This document shows, piece by piece, positions 17,716 to 26,420 of a stretch of DNA of 64,000 nt. The notes beneath the pieces are model-generated. The model saw only the letters and a list, made by a program, of their open reading frames with translations, did no database searches and was not told the DNA's origin. Position numbers and translations under genes: made by a program. Source of the stretch: Bradyrhizobium barranii subsp. apii (GTDB lineage: Bacteria > Pseudomonadota > Alphaproteobacteria > Rhizobiales > Xanthobacteraceae); assembly GCF_011516635.5 (NCBI RefSeq), contig NZ_CP096255.1, forward strand, positions 9,745,501 through 9,809,500, given 5' to 3'. How positions within the stretch are numbered: the stretch's first letter is position 1; every line of letters starts with the position of its first letter.

Positions 17716-18021
17716 TTACCTGTTGCGCGGCGCGCCGAATACGCGCGACAGCAGCCAGATCGGAATCACGATGACGGCGCCGAGCAGGAAGTAGCGCCAC
17801 AGCCAGTTCACCGCGTCGAAGCCGAGATCCCAGAGGCGCTGGAACAGCAAGCGGATGCTGTAGATGATATTCCAGGGATCGAAGCCGATCGCGGCGAGCA
17901 CGACGCCGACCAGGATCGAGAGCAGGACCAGGCGAAACGCGACCGCCAGCGGCGAGCCGCCGAGAAAGCGGTTCAGCCCATCGCTGCGGCCGGCCGGCAA
18001 ATCTCTGACGTCTTGGACCAT
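17716..18021 (-). CDS. Small two-helix membrane protein (DUF6460-like)
   Basis: About 101 residues with two hydrophobic segments (AFRLVLLSILVGVVLAAIGF and YFLLGAVIVIPIWLLSRVFG). I associate this arrangement, with the short lead FLGGSPLAV, with the DUF6460 family found in Bradyrhizobium relatives. ATG 18021 was chosen over 18051 because GAGGAG precedes it at good spacing. No function is known. It lies 21 bp upstream of the MBL hydrolase on the same strand. Confidence 0.78.
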   Translation of the reverse strand: MVQDVRDLPAGRSDGLNRFLGGSPLAVAFRLVLLSILVGVVLAAIGFDPWNIIYSIRLLFQRLWDLGFDAVNWLWRYFLLGAVIVIPIWLLSRVFGAPRNR

Positions 18022-18093
18022 CTCAAACTCCTCGCGGGGATTCGACCCCATTATAGGTCACGGCGGGGCACATGGGGAACCCGCATTCCCTCG

Positions 18094-20052
18094 TCAATGG
18101 CTGTCGGCGGAAGCCGCAACCTTAATTGTTGGTAGGGATTCGTCAGCCTTCAGCATCTTTTCCAGCGTTTCCAGCCGGTCAGCCTCGCGCGGCGGCTTGT
18201 CCCAGCGCAGCCGGCTGATGCGGGGAAAGCGCATCGCGACGCCGGATTTGTGCCGCGGGGAACGCTGCAGCCCCTCGAACGCCACCTCCAGCACCAGCCC
18301 CTTGTCGCGCTCGTGCACGACATGGCGCACGGGGCCGAATTTCTCGGTGGTGTTGCGGCGGACGAAACGGTCGATCTGCAAGAGCTCCTCGTCGGTGAAG
18401 CCGAAATAGGCTTTTCCGACCGGCACCAGCTCCTCGCCGGCTTCGCCTTCGGTCCAGACGCCGAAGGTGTAATCGGAGTAATAGGACGAGCGCTTGCCGT
18501 GGCCGCGCTGCGCATACATCAGCACGGCATCGATGATGTGCGGATCGCGCTTCCACTTCCACCACTGGCCTTTTGGCCGCCCCGGCAGGTAAGGCGCATC
18601 GCGCCGCTTCAGCATGACGCCTTCGACGGCATCGGCATCTTCGCCCGCGCCGGCACTCGCGGGATCGGCGCGCGCCGCGGTCAGCGCCTGCCAGCTTGCG
18701 AACGGCACGGTGGGCGACAGGTCGATGCGGGGATCGTCGAGCTTGCCGATGAACGTCTCCAGCCGTTCGCGCCGCTCCGCGAAGGGCAGCTCGCGCAGAT
18801 CGTTCTCGTCGTCGCCGAGCAGATCATAGGCGCGCAAATGGATCGGAAACTCCTTGATCAGCTTTGGCGAGACGATTTTGCGGTTGAGCCGCTGTTGCAG
18901 GACGTTAAAGCTCTGTACGCGGCCTTCGCGCAGGATCAGCAGCTCGCCGTCGATCGCGCCTGCCAGCCGCAGCGACGGCACGAGATCCGGAAAGCTCCCC
19001 GTGATGTCCTCGCCGGTGCGCGAATAGAGCCGCGCCGTGATCTGTCCGCGCTCATCGCGGCCCGCCACCGCCTGCACACGGATGCCGTCCCATTTCCATT
19101 CGGCGATGTAGTCGGCGGGATCGAGCGCGGCGAAATCCGTGTCCTCGATCGCGTGCGCGAGCATCACCGGGCGGAACGGCGCGGGATCGCGATTGACCGG
19201 CTTTTCGCCGCGGCCTTCCAGCCAGGCGAACAGGTCGAGATAGGGAGGGCTGAGCCCCGGCCAGATCAGCTCGACCTCATGCGGGTCCTTGTCGCCGAGC
19301 GCCGCGGCCGCGGTCTTCGCCAGCCGCGCGGAGATGCCGATGCGCAGCGCGCCGGTGACGAGCTTCAGCAGCGCCCAGCGGCCGGTCTCGTCAAGCTCGT
19401 CGATCCAGCGTTCGAGCTGCTTTGGCAGCTCGGTCTTGCCGAGCGTGCGCAGCGTGGTGACGACTTCGGTGAGGGTGGGGGGCGGTGGGTTGTTGTGGTT
19501 GCTTGGATGTGTGGACTCATGAGCATCCCGCCCGCGGTACCCCTCTCCCTGCCCCTCCCCCGCATCCGCCTTCGCTCTTCGAGCTACGGCGGACAAGAGG
19601 GGGGAGGAAGTATGTTCCTGATGCGAAATTGACTCGCCCGCGTTTATCGGCGTCTTGCTTGTCGATTGCTCCGCGCTCTGTCCCTCCCCCCTCTTGTCCG
19701 CCGAAGCTTTAGCGAAGGCGGATGCGGGGGAGGGTTGGGGAGAGGGGTGGCCCGGAAAAGACTCTTCGTTGTTTGCGCTGCGCTTCAGCCACATCAGCGC
19801 CACGGTCTCCGAGAGATCGCCGACGTAGTCATACGACAATCCGAACAACACCTCATCCGTGCGCGACGCAATCAAATCCCGGATCAGCGCCGGCTTTGCG
19901 TGCTTGAAACTGAGCGCGCCGGTCAGCGCGGCCAGCGCGTAGCCGCGGTCGGGATCGCCGACCTCGCGGAAATAGCCGGTGATCAGCCGCAGCTTGTTGT
20001 TGCGGCCGGGCTCGTAGGCGAGGCGGTCCAGCAGTTCGGCGAAGCGGTTCAT
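18094..20052 (-). CDS. ATP-dependent DNA ligase, ligase-associated DNA damage response type, with in-frame repeat insert
   Basis: Seals nicks using ATP as a LigB/PP_1105-type bacterial ligase. The adenylation motif KWDG is in AEWKWDGIRVQA near residue 316. The RLYSRTGEDIT segment and MLKRRDAPYLPGRPKGQWWK supply later nucleotidyl-transfer motifs, followed by an OB-fold C-terminus. At 652 residues it is well above the usual length of about 530-550. The excess is a Ser/Pro/Ala/Glu-rich stretch at about residues 101-171, encoded by a palindromic repeat that keeps the frame. The stop/start overlap with the exonuclease gene shows an operon with it. The enzyme is probably active because the insert lies in the N-terminal DNA-binding part, not the core. 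Confidence 0.93.
   Translation of the reverse strand: MNRFAELLDRLAYEPGRNNKLRLITGYFREVGDPDRGYALAALTGALSFKHAKPALIRDLIASRTDEVLFGLSYDYVGDLSETVALMWLKRSANNEESFPGHPSPQPSPASAFAKASADKRGEGQSAEQSTSKTPINAGESISHQEHTSSPLLSAVARRAKADAGEGQGEGYRGRDAHESTHPSNHNNPPPPTLTEVVTTLRTLGKTELPKQLERWIDELDETGRWALLKLVTGALRIGISARLAKTAAAALGDKDPHEVELIWPGLSPPYLDLFAWLEGRGEKPVNRDPAPFRPVMLAHAIEDTDFAALDPADYIAEWKWDGIRVQAVAGRDERGQITARLYSRTGEDITGSFPDLVPSLRLAGAIDGELLILREGRVQSFNVLQQRLNRKIVSPKLIKEFPIHLRAYDLLGDDENDLRELPFAERRERLETFIGKLDDPRIDLSPTVPFASWQALTAARADPASAGAGEDADAVEGVMLKRRDAPYLPGRPKGQWWKWKRDPHIIDAVLMYAQRGHGKRSSYYSDYTFGVWTEGEAGEELVPVGKAYFGFTDEELLQIDRFVRRNTTEKFGPVRHVVHERDKGLVLEVAFEGLQRSPRHKSGVAMRFPRISRLRWDKPPREADRLETLEKMLKADESLPTIKVAASADSH
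19541..19748. repeat. Palindromic repeat inserted in frame inside the DNA ligase gene
   Basis: Arms 19541-19607 and 19682-19747 are near-perfect inverted copies sharing CGCATCCGCCTTCGCT and its complement plus CTTGTCCGCCG. The same CCCTCTCCC...GGGAGAGGG type of element appears between genes at 23504 and 60829. Here it carries about 70 in-frame codons with no stop. Confidence 0.85.
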
Positions 20053-21095
20053 GCTTCGGCCTCATCTTGAAGCGGCGTCTCGCTCTCCTCCTCGTCGCCA
20101 TAGCCGACGAGATCGAGCGGCCGCGCGCGAAGACCTTGCGACTTGCACCAATGCACCAGCGCGTCTTCCTGGCCGTGCGTCACCCAGATCTCGCCGGCGC
20201 CGGTCGCGGCGATGGTCTTGGTGAGGCCGTCCCAATCGGCGTGGTCGGAGATCACCAGCGGCAGCTCGATGCCGCGCTGTCGTGCGCGGGCGCGCACCCG
20301 CATCCAGCCCGAGGCAAAGGCGGTGACGGGGTCGGGAAAGCGCCGCGTCCAGAGGTCCGAGGTGGCCGACGGCGGCGCCAGCGTGATGGTGCCGGCGAGC
20401 GCCGCCTTCTTTACGCCCATCACCGGCTTGAGCTCGCCGAGATCGATCCCGCGGCTCTGATAGTACTCGGTGATCTTCTCCATCGCGCCATGCAGGTAGA
20501 TCGGTGCCGCATAGCCGGCCTGCCGCAACAGCGCGATCACGCGCTGCGCCTTGCCGAGCGAATAGGCGCCGACCAGATGCGCCCGCTCGGGAAACAACGC
20601 AACGGAGGCCAGCAGCTTCCTCACCTCGCCGGCGGCATCGCCATGGCGAAACACCGGCAGGCCAAAGGTGGCTTCGGTGATGAAGACGTCACAGGGCACG
20701 AGCTCGAACGGCGTGCAGGTCGGGTCGGGCGCATCCTTGTAGTCGCCGGAGGCGACGATGCAGGTGTCCTTGCAGGTGACGGCGATCTGCGCCGAGCCCA
20801 GCACATGGCCGGCCGGGTGAAACCTCACGCGGACGTCGCCGAGCCGGATCTCCTCGCCATAGCGGATCGCTTGCGTTGAGCCGGCAAAGTTCTCGCCATA
20901 GCGCAGCCGCATCATGTCCAGCGTTTCCTGCGTCGCCAGCACCGCGCCATGGCCGGCGCGGGCATGGTCGGAATGGCCGTGGGTGATCACGGCCCGCTCG
21001 ACCGGGCGGACAGGGTCGATGTGGAAGTTGCCCGGCTTGCAGCACAGGCCGTCAGCAGTTGGCAGCAGGATGTCTTGCGGACGCATGGTTCTCAT
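20049..21095 (-). CDS. Ligase-associated DNA exonuclease, MBL fold
   Basis: A 348-residue metallo-beta-lactamase/beta-CASP-related nuclease of the ligase-associated exonuclease family (TIGR04122 type). ITHGHSDHARAGHG is the HxHxDH metal site, FHPAGHVLGSAQI supplies a further histidine, ASGDYKD a bridging aspartate, and VISDHADW a C-terminal His. It acts with the ATP-dependent ligase, DEXH helicase and PdeM in a predicted DNA repair pathway. Its stop overlaps the ligase start by 4 bp. ATG 21086 is an alternative start. A repeat fills the gap to the divergent methyltransferase gene. Confidence 0.93.
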   Translation of the reverse strand: MRTMRPQDILLPTADGLCCKPGNFHIDPVRPVERAVITHGHSDHARAGHGAVLATQETLDMMRLRYGENFAGSTQAIRYGEEIRLGDVRVRFHPAGHVLGSAQIAVTCKDTCIVASGDYKDAPDPTCTPFELVPCDVFITEATFGLPVFRHGDAAGEVRKLLASVALFPERAHLVGAYSLGKAQRVIALLRQAGYAAPIYLHGAMEKITEYYQSRGIDLGELKPVMGVKKAALAGTITLAPPSATSDLWTRRFPDPVTAFASGWMRVRARARQRGIELPLVISDHADWDGLTKTIAATGAGEIWVTHGQEDALVHWCKSQGLRARPLDLVGYGDEEESETPLQDEAEA

Positions 21096-21123
21096 ATAAG
21101 CACCGGCGCCCGATATTCACCCG

Positions 21124-21204
21124 CCATGCGCGGGCTTGACCCGCGCATCCATCCTCTTAAACAGTTCCCTTTTTGATGGATTGCCGGGTCGAGCCCGGCA
21201 ATCA
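21124..21204. repeat. Paired GC-rich inverted repeats in a divergent promoter region
   Basis: Two half-elements, ATGCGCGGGCTTGACCCGCG and TTGCCGGGTCGAGCCCGGCAA, are joined by matching GGATGGAT-like arms. This is the family that elsewhere encodes MAGLVPAIHV-like reading frames (26338, 37290, 63036). It lies between the exonuclease (-) and the methyltransferase (+), an unusual position because most copies lie at gene ends. Confidence 0.8.
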
Positions 21205-21218
21205 CGAGCCGAGTTCCT

Positions 21219-22145
21219 ATGCCCCTGCGCCTGTTCCACTCCTCCGGCGATCTCATGGCCGACCGCCGTTTCGAGTTCGCGCGCGACCTCCAGCTCAAGG
21301 GCGATCTGCCCGCCGCCGCCGACCTCATCGAGCAGGCGCTCGAGCTCGCGCCTGACTTCACCTCGGCCTGGTTCACGCTCGGCGAGATCCGCCAGCAGCT
21401 CGGCGAGCGCGACAAGGCGATCGCGGCGTTCCGGAAAGCACGCGACTGCGACCCTGAGGACCAGCACGGCTCCGGCCTGCATCTGATGCGGCTCGGCGAC
21501 GCGCAGATGGCGGAGATGCCCAAGGCCTATGTGCAGGCCCTCTTCGATCAATATGCGCCGCGCTTCGAGCACACGCTGATCAACGATCTCGACTATCGCG
21601 CACCGTCGCTGATCTTCAAGGCGGTGGTGGCCGCGCGCGTCGTCGCCAAGAAGCCGGCCTTGTTCAAGCGCGCCATCGATCTCGGTTGCGGCACCGGGCT
21701 CGCCGCGGCCGCCTTCGCCAAGCAGGTCGATCATTTCATCGGCATCGATCTGTCGACCGGCATGATCAAGGAGGCGCGCGCCACCGAGCTCTATGCCGAG
21801 CTCGAGGTCGCCGACATGATCGAAGGCCTGCGAACCAAGGGCGATACGAGCGCGAACCTCGTCGTCGCCGCAGATGCGTTCGTCTATCTCTCCGATCTCG
21901 CGCCGGTGCTCGTCGAAGCCAAGCGCGTGCTCGTATCCGGCGGCGTGGTCGCTTTCACGCTGGAGACGCATGACGGCAGCGGCATCGTGCTCGGCGAAGG
22001 CCTGCGCTATGCCCATTCGGCGGAATATGTGCGCGGGGCGATGGCGAAGGCCGGGCTCAAGCTGCTGACATTGGAGCGGGCATCGCCACGCATCGAGAAC
22101 AACGAGCCGGTGCGCGGCCTCGTCGTCGTCGCCGAGAAAACTTGA
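21219..22145 (+). CDS. TPR-containing class I SAM-dependent methyltransferase
   Basis: A 308-residue protein with an N-terminal tetratricopeptide pair (DLIEQALELAPDFTSAWFTL, then RDKAIAAFRKARDCDPED) followed by a class I methyltransferase domain. The SAM-binding motif I is AIDLGCGTGLAAAAF, the acidic loop is FIGIDLSTGMIKEA, and ADAFVYLSDLAPVL fits motif IV. The start may be ATG 21219 or ATG 21255. Similar TPR-methyltransferases are called NMT- or NNMT-like, without known substrates. It separates the ligase/exonuclease pair from the helicase/PdeM pair, but a repair role is only suggested by position. Confidence 0.85.
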   Translation: MPLRLFHSSGDLMADRRFEFARDLQLKGDLPAAADLIEQALELAPDFTSAWFTLGEIRQQLGERDKAIAAFRKARDCDPEDQHGSGLHLMRLGDAQMAEMPKAYVQALFDQYAPRFEHTLINDLDYRAPSLIFKAVVAARVVAKKPALFKRAIDLGCGTGLAAAAFAKQVDHFIGIDLSTGMIKEARATELYAELEVADMIEGLRTKGDTSANLVVAADAFVYLSDLAPVLVEAKRVLVSGGVVAFTLETHDGSGIVLGEGLRYAHSAEYVRGAMAKAGLKLLTLERASPRIENNEPVRGLVVVAEKT

Positions 22146-22261
22146 GTTTAGGCGCTAAAAGCCCCGCGATTTAAGCGTCATTGCGTCGCAAAGCGGCGTC
22201 TTCCTACTTGCGAGCCGTGCTGCGTTGCCAGCACAATGCGCGCACTAGGGAGAAACAAATA

Positions 22262-23491
22262 ATGACCAAGAATCCATCGCGGCGCGATTTCAGCGCCGGT
22301 GCGCTCGCAACCATGGCAGCATCCACATTGCCTGCGCCGTATGTCTGGGCCGCGGAGAAGAAATACGATGCGGGCGCCAGCGACACCGAAATCAAGATCG
22401 GCCAGACCGTGCCGCATTCCGGCCCCGGCTCGCTGTACGGCGTGTTGGGGCGCATCGGCGAAGCCTATTTCCAGATGCTGAACGAGAAGGGCGGCATCAA
22501 CGGCCGCAAGGTCAAGTTCCTCACCATGGACGACGCCTACAGTGCGCCGAAATGCGTCGAGGCGACGCGGCGCCTGGTCGAGCAGGAAGAGGTGCTCGCG
22601 CTCTATGGTTCGCTCGGCACCGCGCCGCAGACCTCCGTGCACAAATACCTGAATTCGAAAGGCGTGCCGCAACTGCTGCTCAACACCGGCGCGTCCAAGT
22701 GGAACAATCCGAAAGAGTTCAAATGGACGATGGCGGGCCTGCCGCTCTATCCGACCGAAGCGCGCATCCTGGCGCGGCACGTCCTCAGCGTGAAGCCGAA
22801 TGCCAAGGTCGGCATTCTCTACCAGAACGACGATTTCGGCCGTGACTTCCTCGGTCCGTTCAAGAAGGTGCTGGCGGATGCCGGGGGCACCGCGCAGGTG
22901 ATCATGGAGCAGACCTACGATCTGACCGATCCGACCGTCGATTCCCAGCTCATCAATCTCTCGAAATCGGGCGCCGACGTCTTCTACAACATTTCCACCG
23001 GCAAGGCGTCGTCGCAGTCGATCCGCAAAGTGGCCGAGCTCGGCTGGAAGCCGCTGCAATTGTTGTCAGCCGGTTCGACCGGTCGTTCGATCCTCAACGC
23101 AGCAGGCCTCGAGAACGCCACCGGCATCGTCGCCATCCGCTACAACAAGGAGGTCGGCCTGCCCAAATGGGAGAAGGACCCCGACGTGATGGCGTTCGAG
23201 GAGCTGCGCAAGAAGTACACGCCGGCGATCGATCAAGACAACACCATCGCGTTTGCCGGCTACGGCCAGGCCGTCACCATGGGCGAGATCCTGCGCCGCT
23301 GCGGCGACGATCTCACCCGCGCCAACGTGCTGAAGCAGGCGTCCACGCTCGCAGGCTTCCACTCGCCCTATTTCCTCGACGGCGTCACCTACAGCTACAC
23401 GCCCGAGGACTACACGCCGATGAAGACGCTCTTCATCTCCACCTTCAGCGGCAAGGACTGGGACATCTCCGACAAGCCGATGTCGGAGTAG
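22262..23491 (+). CDS. ABC transporter substrate-binding protein, branched-chain amino acid type (LivJ-like)
   Basis: A 409-residue periplasmic receptor of the Peripla_BP_6 family. The leader SRRDFSAGALATMAAS has a twin-arginine motif and an AWAAE-like cleavage region (YVWAAEKKY). The mature part begins with ASDTEIKIGQTVPHSGPGSL, a typical start for this family, and includes VGILYQNDDFGRDFLGP. ATG 22262 was chosen because the Tat signal begins there. No permease or ATPase gene is adjacent, so it is an orphan receptor, as is frequent in Bradyrhizobium. The ligand may be an aromatic or amide compound; this is a guess from family habit. Confidence 0.88.
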   Translation: MTKNPSRRDFSAGALATMAASTLPAPYVWAAEKKYDAGASDTEIKIGQTVPHSGPGSLYGVLGRIGEAYFQMLNEKGGINGRKVKFLTMDDAYSAPKCVEATRRLVEQEEVLALYGSLGTAPQTSVHKYLNSKGVPQLLLNTGASKWNNPKEFKWTMAGLPLYPTEARILARHVLSVKPNAKVGILYQNDDFGRDFLGPFKKVLADAGGTAQVIMEQTYDLTDPTVDSQLINLSKSGADVFYNISTGKASSQSIRKVAELGWKPLQLLSAGSTGRSILNAAGLENATGIVAIRYNKEVGLPKWEKDPDVMAFEELRKKYTPAIDQDNTIAFAGYGQAVTMGEILRRCGDDLTRANVLKQASTLAGFHSPYFLDGVTYSYTPEDYTPMKTLFISTFSGKDWDISDKPMSE

Positions 23492-23503
23492 GTCGCGCTT
23501 TCT

Positions 23504-23653
23504 TCCTTCTCCCCTTGTGGGAGAAGGTGGCGCGAAGCGCCGGATGAGGGGTCTTTCTCCACGTACGCGAAAGAGAATGACGCGCGGAGAGATACCCCTC
23601 ACCCGTCTCGCCGCTGTCGCGGCGAGCCACCCTCTCCCGCAAGGGGAGAGGGA
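23504..23653. repeat. Inverted repeat, CTCCCC/GGGGAG family
   Basis: CTTCTCCCCTTGTGGGAGAAGG and CACCCTCTCCCGCAAGGGGAGAGGG are each small palindromes, and the flanking GATGAGGGGTCT and ATACCCCTCACCCGTC pair with one another to give a cruciform-like element. It fills most of the gap before the DEXH helicase. Nothing else is seen in the gap. Confidence 0.85.
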
Positions 23654-23722
23654 AGAGCGGCGCCCCGCTATTCACATCCCCACCCCTCGACGAACCCACC
23701 CCCACGGCTTACCTGTGATGCC

Positions 23723-26299
23723 GTGCCGCCCCGCATCCTCAAAATCCCGGCCGAGCCGGCCACGCTGCTGCCCGACCGCTTCCAGGCGTGGTTCGCGGCC
23801 CGCGGCTGGTCGCCGCGTGAGCATCAGCTCGCGCTGCTGGACAAGGCGCGTGAGGATCGTTCCGCACTGCTGGTCGCGCCCACCGGCGCGGGCAAGACGC
23901 TGGCGGGATTTCTGCCGACGCTGGTGGAGCTCTCGACGCAGCCGGTCGAGCGGGACGGAAGGACGAAGCAAAGCCTCGTCTCCACCGGCCGCGATGTTCG
24001 CCGCAGCGATGGCCTGCACACGCTCTACATCTCGCCGCTGAAAGCGCTCGCCGTCGATATCGCCCGCAATCTCGAGCGGCCGATTGCGGAGATGGGGCTG
24101 CCGATCAAGGTCGAGACCCGCACCGGCGACACGCCGGTGTCGCGGCGACAGCGCCAGCGGCGCTATCCGCCCGATATCCTGCTGACGACGCCTGAGCAGG
24201 TCGCGCTGTTGCTCTCCTCCGACGACGCGCCGTTCCTGTTCTCCTCCTTGAAGCGCATTGTGCTCGACGAGCTCCACGCGCTGGTGACGTCCAAGCGCGG
24301 CGATCTGCTTTCGCTGGGTCTGGCACGGCTCTGGCGGCTGGCGCCGCAGCTGCGCGCGATCGGCCTGTCGGCGACCGTGGCCGAGCCGGACCAGCTTGCG
24401 CGCTTCCTGGTGCCGCAGCCCGGCGGGAAGGAGGCGGCCGCCGACATTGTCGTCGCCGGCGGTGCCGCGCCGCCGCTGGTCGAGATGCTGGATACGCGCG
24501 AGCGCCTGCCCTGGGCAGGCCACAGCGCGCGCCACGCGCTTCCCGAAATCTACGAGCTGATCAAGGCGAACAAGACCACGCTCGTCTTCGTCAACACCCG
24601 CAGCCAGGCCGAGATGCTGTTCCAGAATCTCTGGAGCATGAACGACGACAACCTCGCGATCGCGCTGCATCACGGCTCGCTCGACGTCGCCCAGCGCCGC
24701 AAGGTCGAGGACGCGATGTCGGCGGGCAGATTGCGCGGCGTGGTCTGCACCTCCTCGCTCGACCTCGGCGTCGACTGGGGCGATGTCGATCTTGTCGTCA
24801 ATATCGGTGCGCCAAAAGGCTCTTCGCGTCTGATGCAGCGGATCGGCCGCGCCAATCACCGCCTCGACGAAGCCTCGCGCGCGGTGCTGGTGCCGGCCAA
24901 CCGGTTCGAGGTGCTGGAGTGCCGCGCCGCGATCGATGCGATCGCCGAGAATGCACAGGATACGCCACCCTTGCGCACCGGCGCACTCGACGTGCTGGCC
25001 CAGCACGTGCTCGGCCGCGCCTGCGGCGAGCCGTTTCTGAGCGATGATCTCTACGGCGAGGTGCTCACGGCGGCGCCCTACTCAAATCTCGCCCGGCAGG
25101 ATTTCGACGACGTCGTCGATTTCGTCGCCTCCGGCGGCTACGCGCTGAAGACCTACGAGCGCTTCGCTCGCATCAAGCAGGACAAGCAGGGCCGCTGGCG
25201 TGTCGCCAATCCAAAGGTGCGGCAGAGCTATCGTCTCAATGTCGGCACCATCGTCGAGGAGCCGATGCTGAAGGTGCGGCTCGTTCGCGGCCGCTCCACC
25301 GGCAGCGGCTCGACCGGTGCCATTGCGCGCGGCGGCCGCGTGCTCGGCGAAATCGAGGAATATTTTATCGAGGGCCTGACCGCCGGCGACACCTTTGTAT
25401 TCGGCGGCGAAGTCGTGCGCTATGAGGCGTTGGCCGAGGATCAGGTCTATGTCTCCCGCGCCAACGACAAGGACCCCAAGGTGCCGTCCTATATGGGCGG
25501 CAAATTTCCGCTCTCGACCTATCTTGCCGAGCGCGTGCGGCGCCTGCTCGACGACCGCCGTGCATGGAACGGTCTGCCTGAGCAGGTGCGCGACTGGCTG
25601 TCGTTGCAGAAAGACGTCTCACGTGTGCCCGGCGTGCGCGAGCTGCTGGTCGAGACCTTTCCACGCGGCAACAAGCATTATCTCATTTGCTATCCCTTCG
25701 AGGGCCGGCTCGCGCACCAGACGCTGGGCATGCTGCTGACGCGGCGGCTGGAGCGGATGCGCGCCCGGCCGCTCGGCTTCGTCGCCAATGAATATGCGGT
25801 GGCGATCTGGGGGCTTGGCGATGCCTCCTTCATGATCCGCAACGGCCAGCTCGATCTGGACGCGCTGTTCAACCCGGACATGCTCGGGGACGATCTCGAA
25901 GCCTGGCTCGCGGAATCCGCGCTGATGAAGCGCACCTTCCGCAATTGCGCGCTGATCTCCGGCCTGATCGAGCGGCGCTTCACCAGCGAGGACAAGAGCC
26001 GCCGCCAGGTGCTGTTCTCGACCGACCTCGTCTACGACGTCCTGCGCAAGCACCAGGCCGATCACGTGTTGCTGCGCGCCGCCCGTGCTGATGCCGCTAC
26101 CGGCCTGCTCGACCTGCGCCGTCTCGGCGCCATGCTTGCCCGCATCCAGGGCCGTATCACGCATCGGGAACTCGATCACGTCTCTCCGCTCGCCGTCCCC
26201 GTTATGCTGGAAATCGGCCGCGAGTCAGTCTATGGCGAAGCTGGTGACGAGCTGTTGGCCGAAGCCGCCGACGAGCTGGTCAAAGAGGCGATGTCGTAG
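23723..26299 (+). CDS. Ligase-associated DEXH-box helicase (Lhr-like)
   Basis: An 858-residue superfamily 2 helicase of the ligase-associated DEXH family (TIGR04121 type). Walker A is LVAPTGAGKTLAGF, the DEXH box is IVLDELHALV, motif III is GLSATVAEP, and motif VI is QRIGRANHR. The C-terminal half is the long Lhr-like region. It is predicted to translocate on DNA and to work with the ATP-dependent ligase, MBL exonuclease and PdeM in DNA damage tolerance. The start is GTG 23723. PdeM follows on the same strand after a repeat element. Confidence 0.94.
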   Translation: MPPRILKIPAEPATLLPDRFQAWFAARGWSPREHQLALLDKAREDRSALLVAPTGAGKTLAGFLPTLVELSTQPVERDGRTKQSLVSTGRDVRRSDGLHTLYISPLKALAVDIARNLERPIAEMGLPIKVETRTGDTPVSRRQRQRRYPPDILLTTPEQVALLLSSDDAPFLFSSLKRIVLDELHALVTSKRGDLLSLGLARLWRLAPQLRAIGLSATVAEPDQLARFLVPQPGGKEAAADIVVAGGAAPPLVEMLDTRERLPWAGHSARHALPEIYELIKANKTTLVFVNTRSQAEMLFQNLWSMNDDNLAIALHHGSLDVAQRRKVEDAMSAGRLRGVVCTSSLDLGVDWGDVDLVVNIGAPKGSSRLMQRIGRANHRLDEASRAVLVPANRFEVLECRAAIDAIAENAQDTPPLRTGALDVLAQHVLGRACGEPFLSDDLYGEVLTAAPYSNLARQDFDDVVDFVASGGYALKTYERFARIKQDKQGRWRVANPKVRQSYRLNVGTIVEEPMLKVRLVRGRSTGSGSTGAIARGGRVLGEIEEYFIEGLTAGDTFVFGGEVVRYEALAEDQVYVSRANDKDPKVPSYMGGKFPLSTYLAERVRRLLDDRRAWNGLPEQVRDWLSLQKDVSRVPGVRELLVETFPRGNKHYLICYPFEGRLAHQTLGMLLTRRLERMRARPLGFVANEYAVAIWGLGDASFMIRNGQLDLDALFNPDMLGDDLEAWLAESALMKRTFRNCALISGLIERRFTSEDKSRRQVLFSTDLVYDVLRKHQADHVLLRAARADAATGLLDLRRLGAMLARIQGRITHRELDHVSPLAVPVMLEIGRESVYGEAGDELLAEAADELVKEAMS

Positions 26300-26337
26300 A
26301 GAATTTTACCAGTGGTGCGCGCAACTCCGTCCACATC

Positions 26338-26420
26338 GTCATGCCCGGGCTTGACCCGGGCATCCACGTCTTTGCTTCCGCGGCAAGAACGTGGATGGCC
26401 GGGACGAGCCCGGCCATGAC
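26338..26420. repeat. MAGLVPAIHV-type inverted repeat overlapping the pdeM start
   Basis: GTCATGCCCGGGCTTGACCC and its downstream partner ending GAGCCCGGCCATGAC form a compound stem with inner arms ATCCACGTC and AACGTGGAT. The last ATG of the repeat (26416) is the best start codon of pdeM, so the element supplies both the leader and the start. Confidence 0.85.

Noticed and set aside
18250..19632. A 460-residue plus-strand frame opposite the DNA ligase
   Set aside because: Antisense to a gene with full ligase motifs; no family features are seen.
26341..26415. Upstream in-frame extension of PdeM (25 residues)
   Set aside because: These codons are a translated inverted repeat found between other genes, so the extension is not part of the conserved protein.
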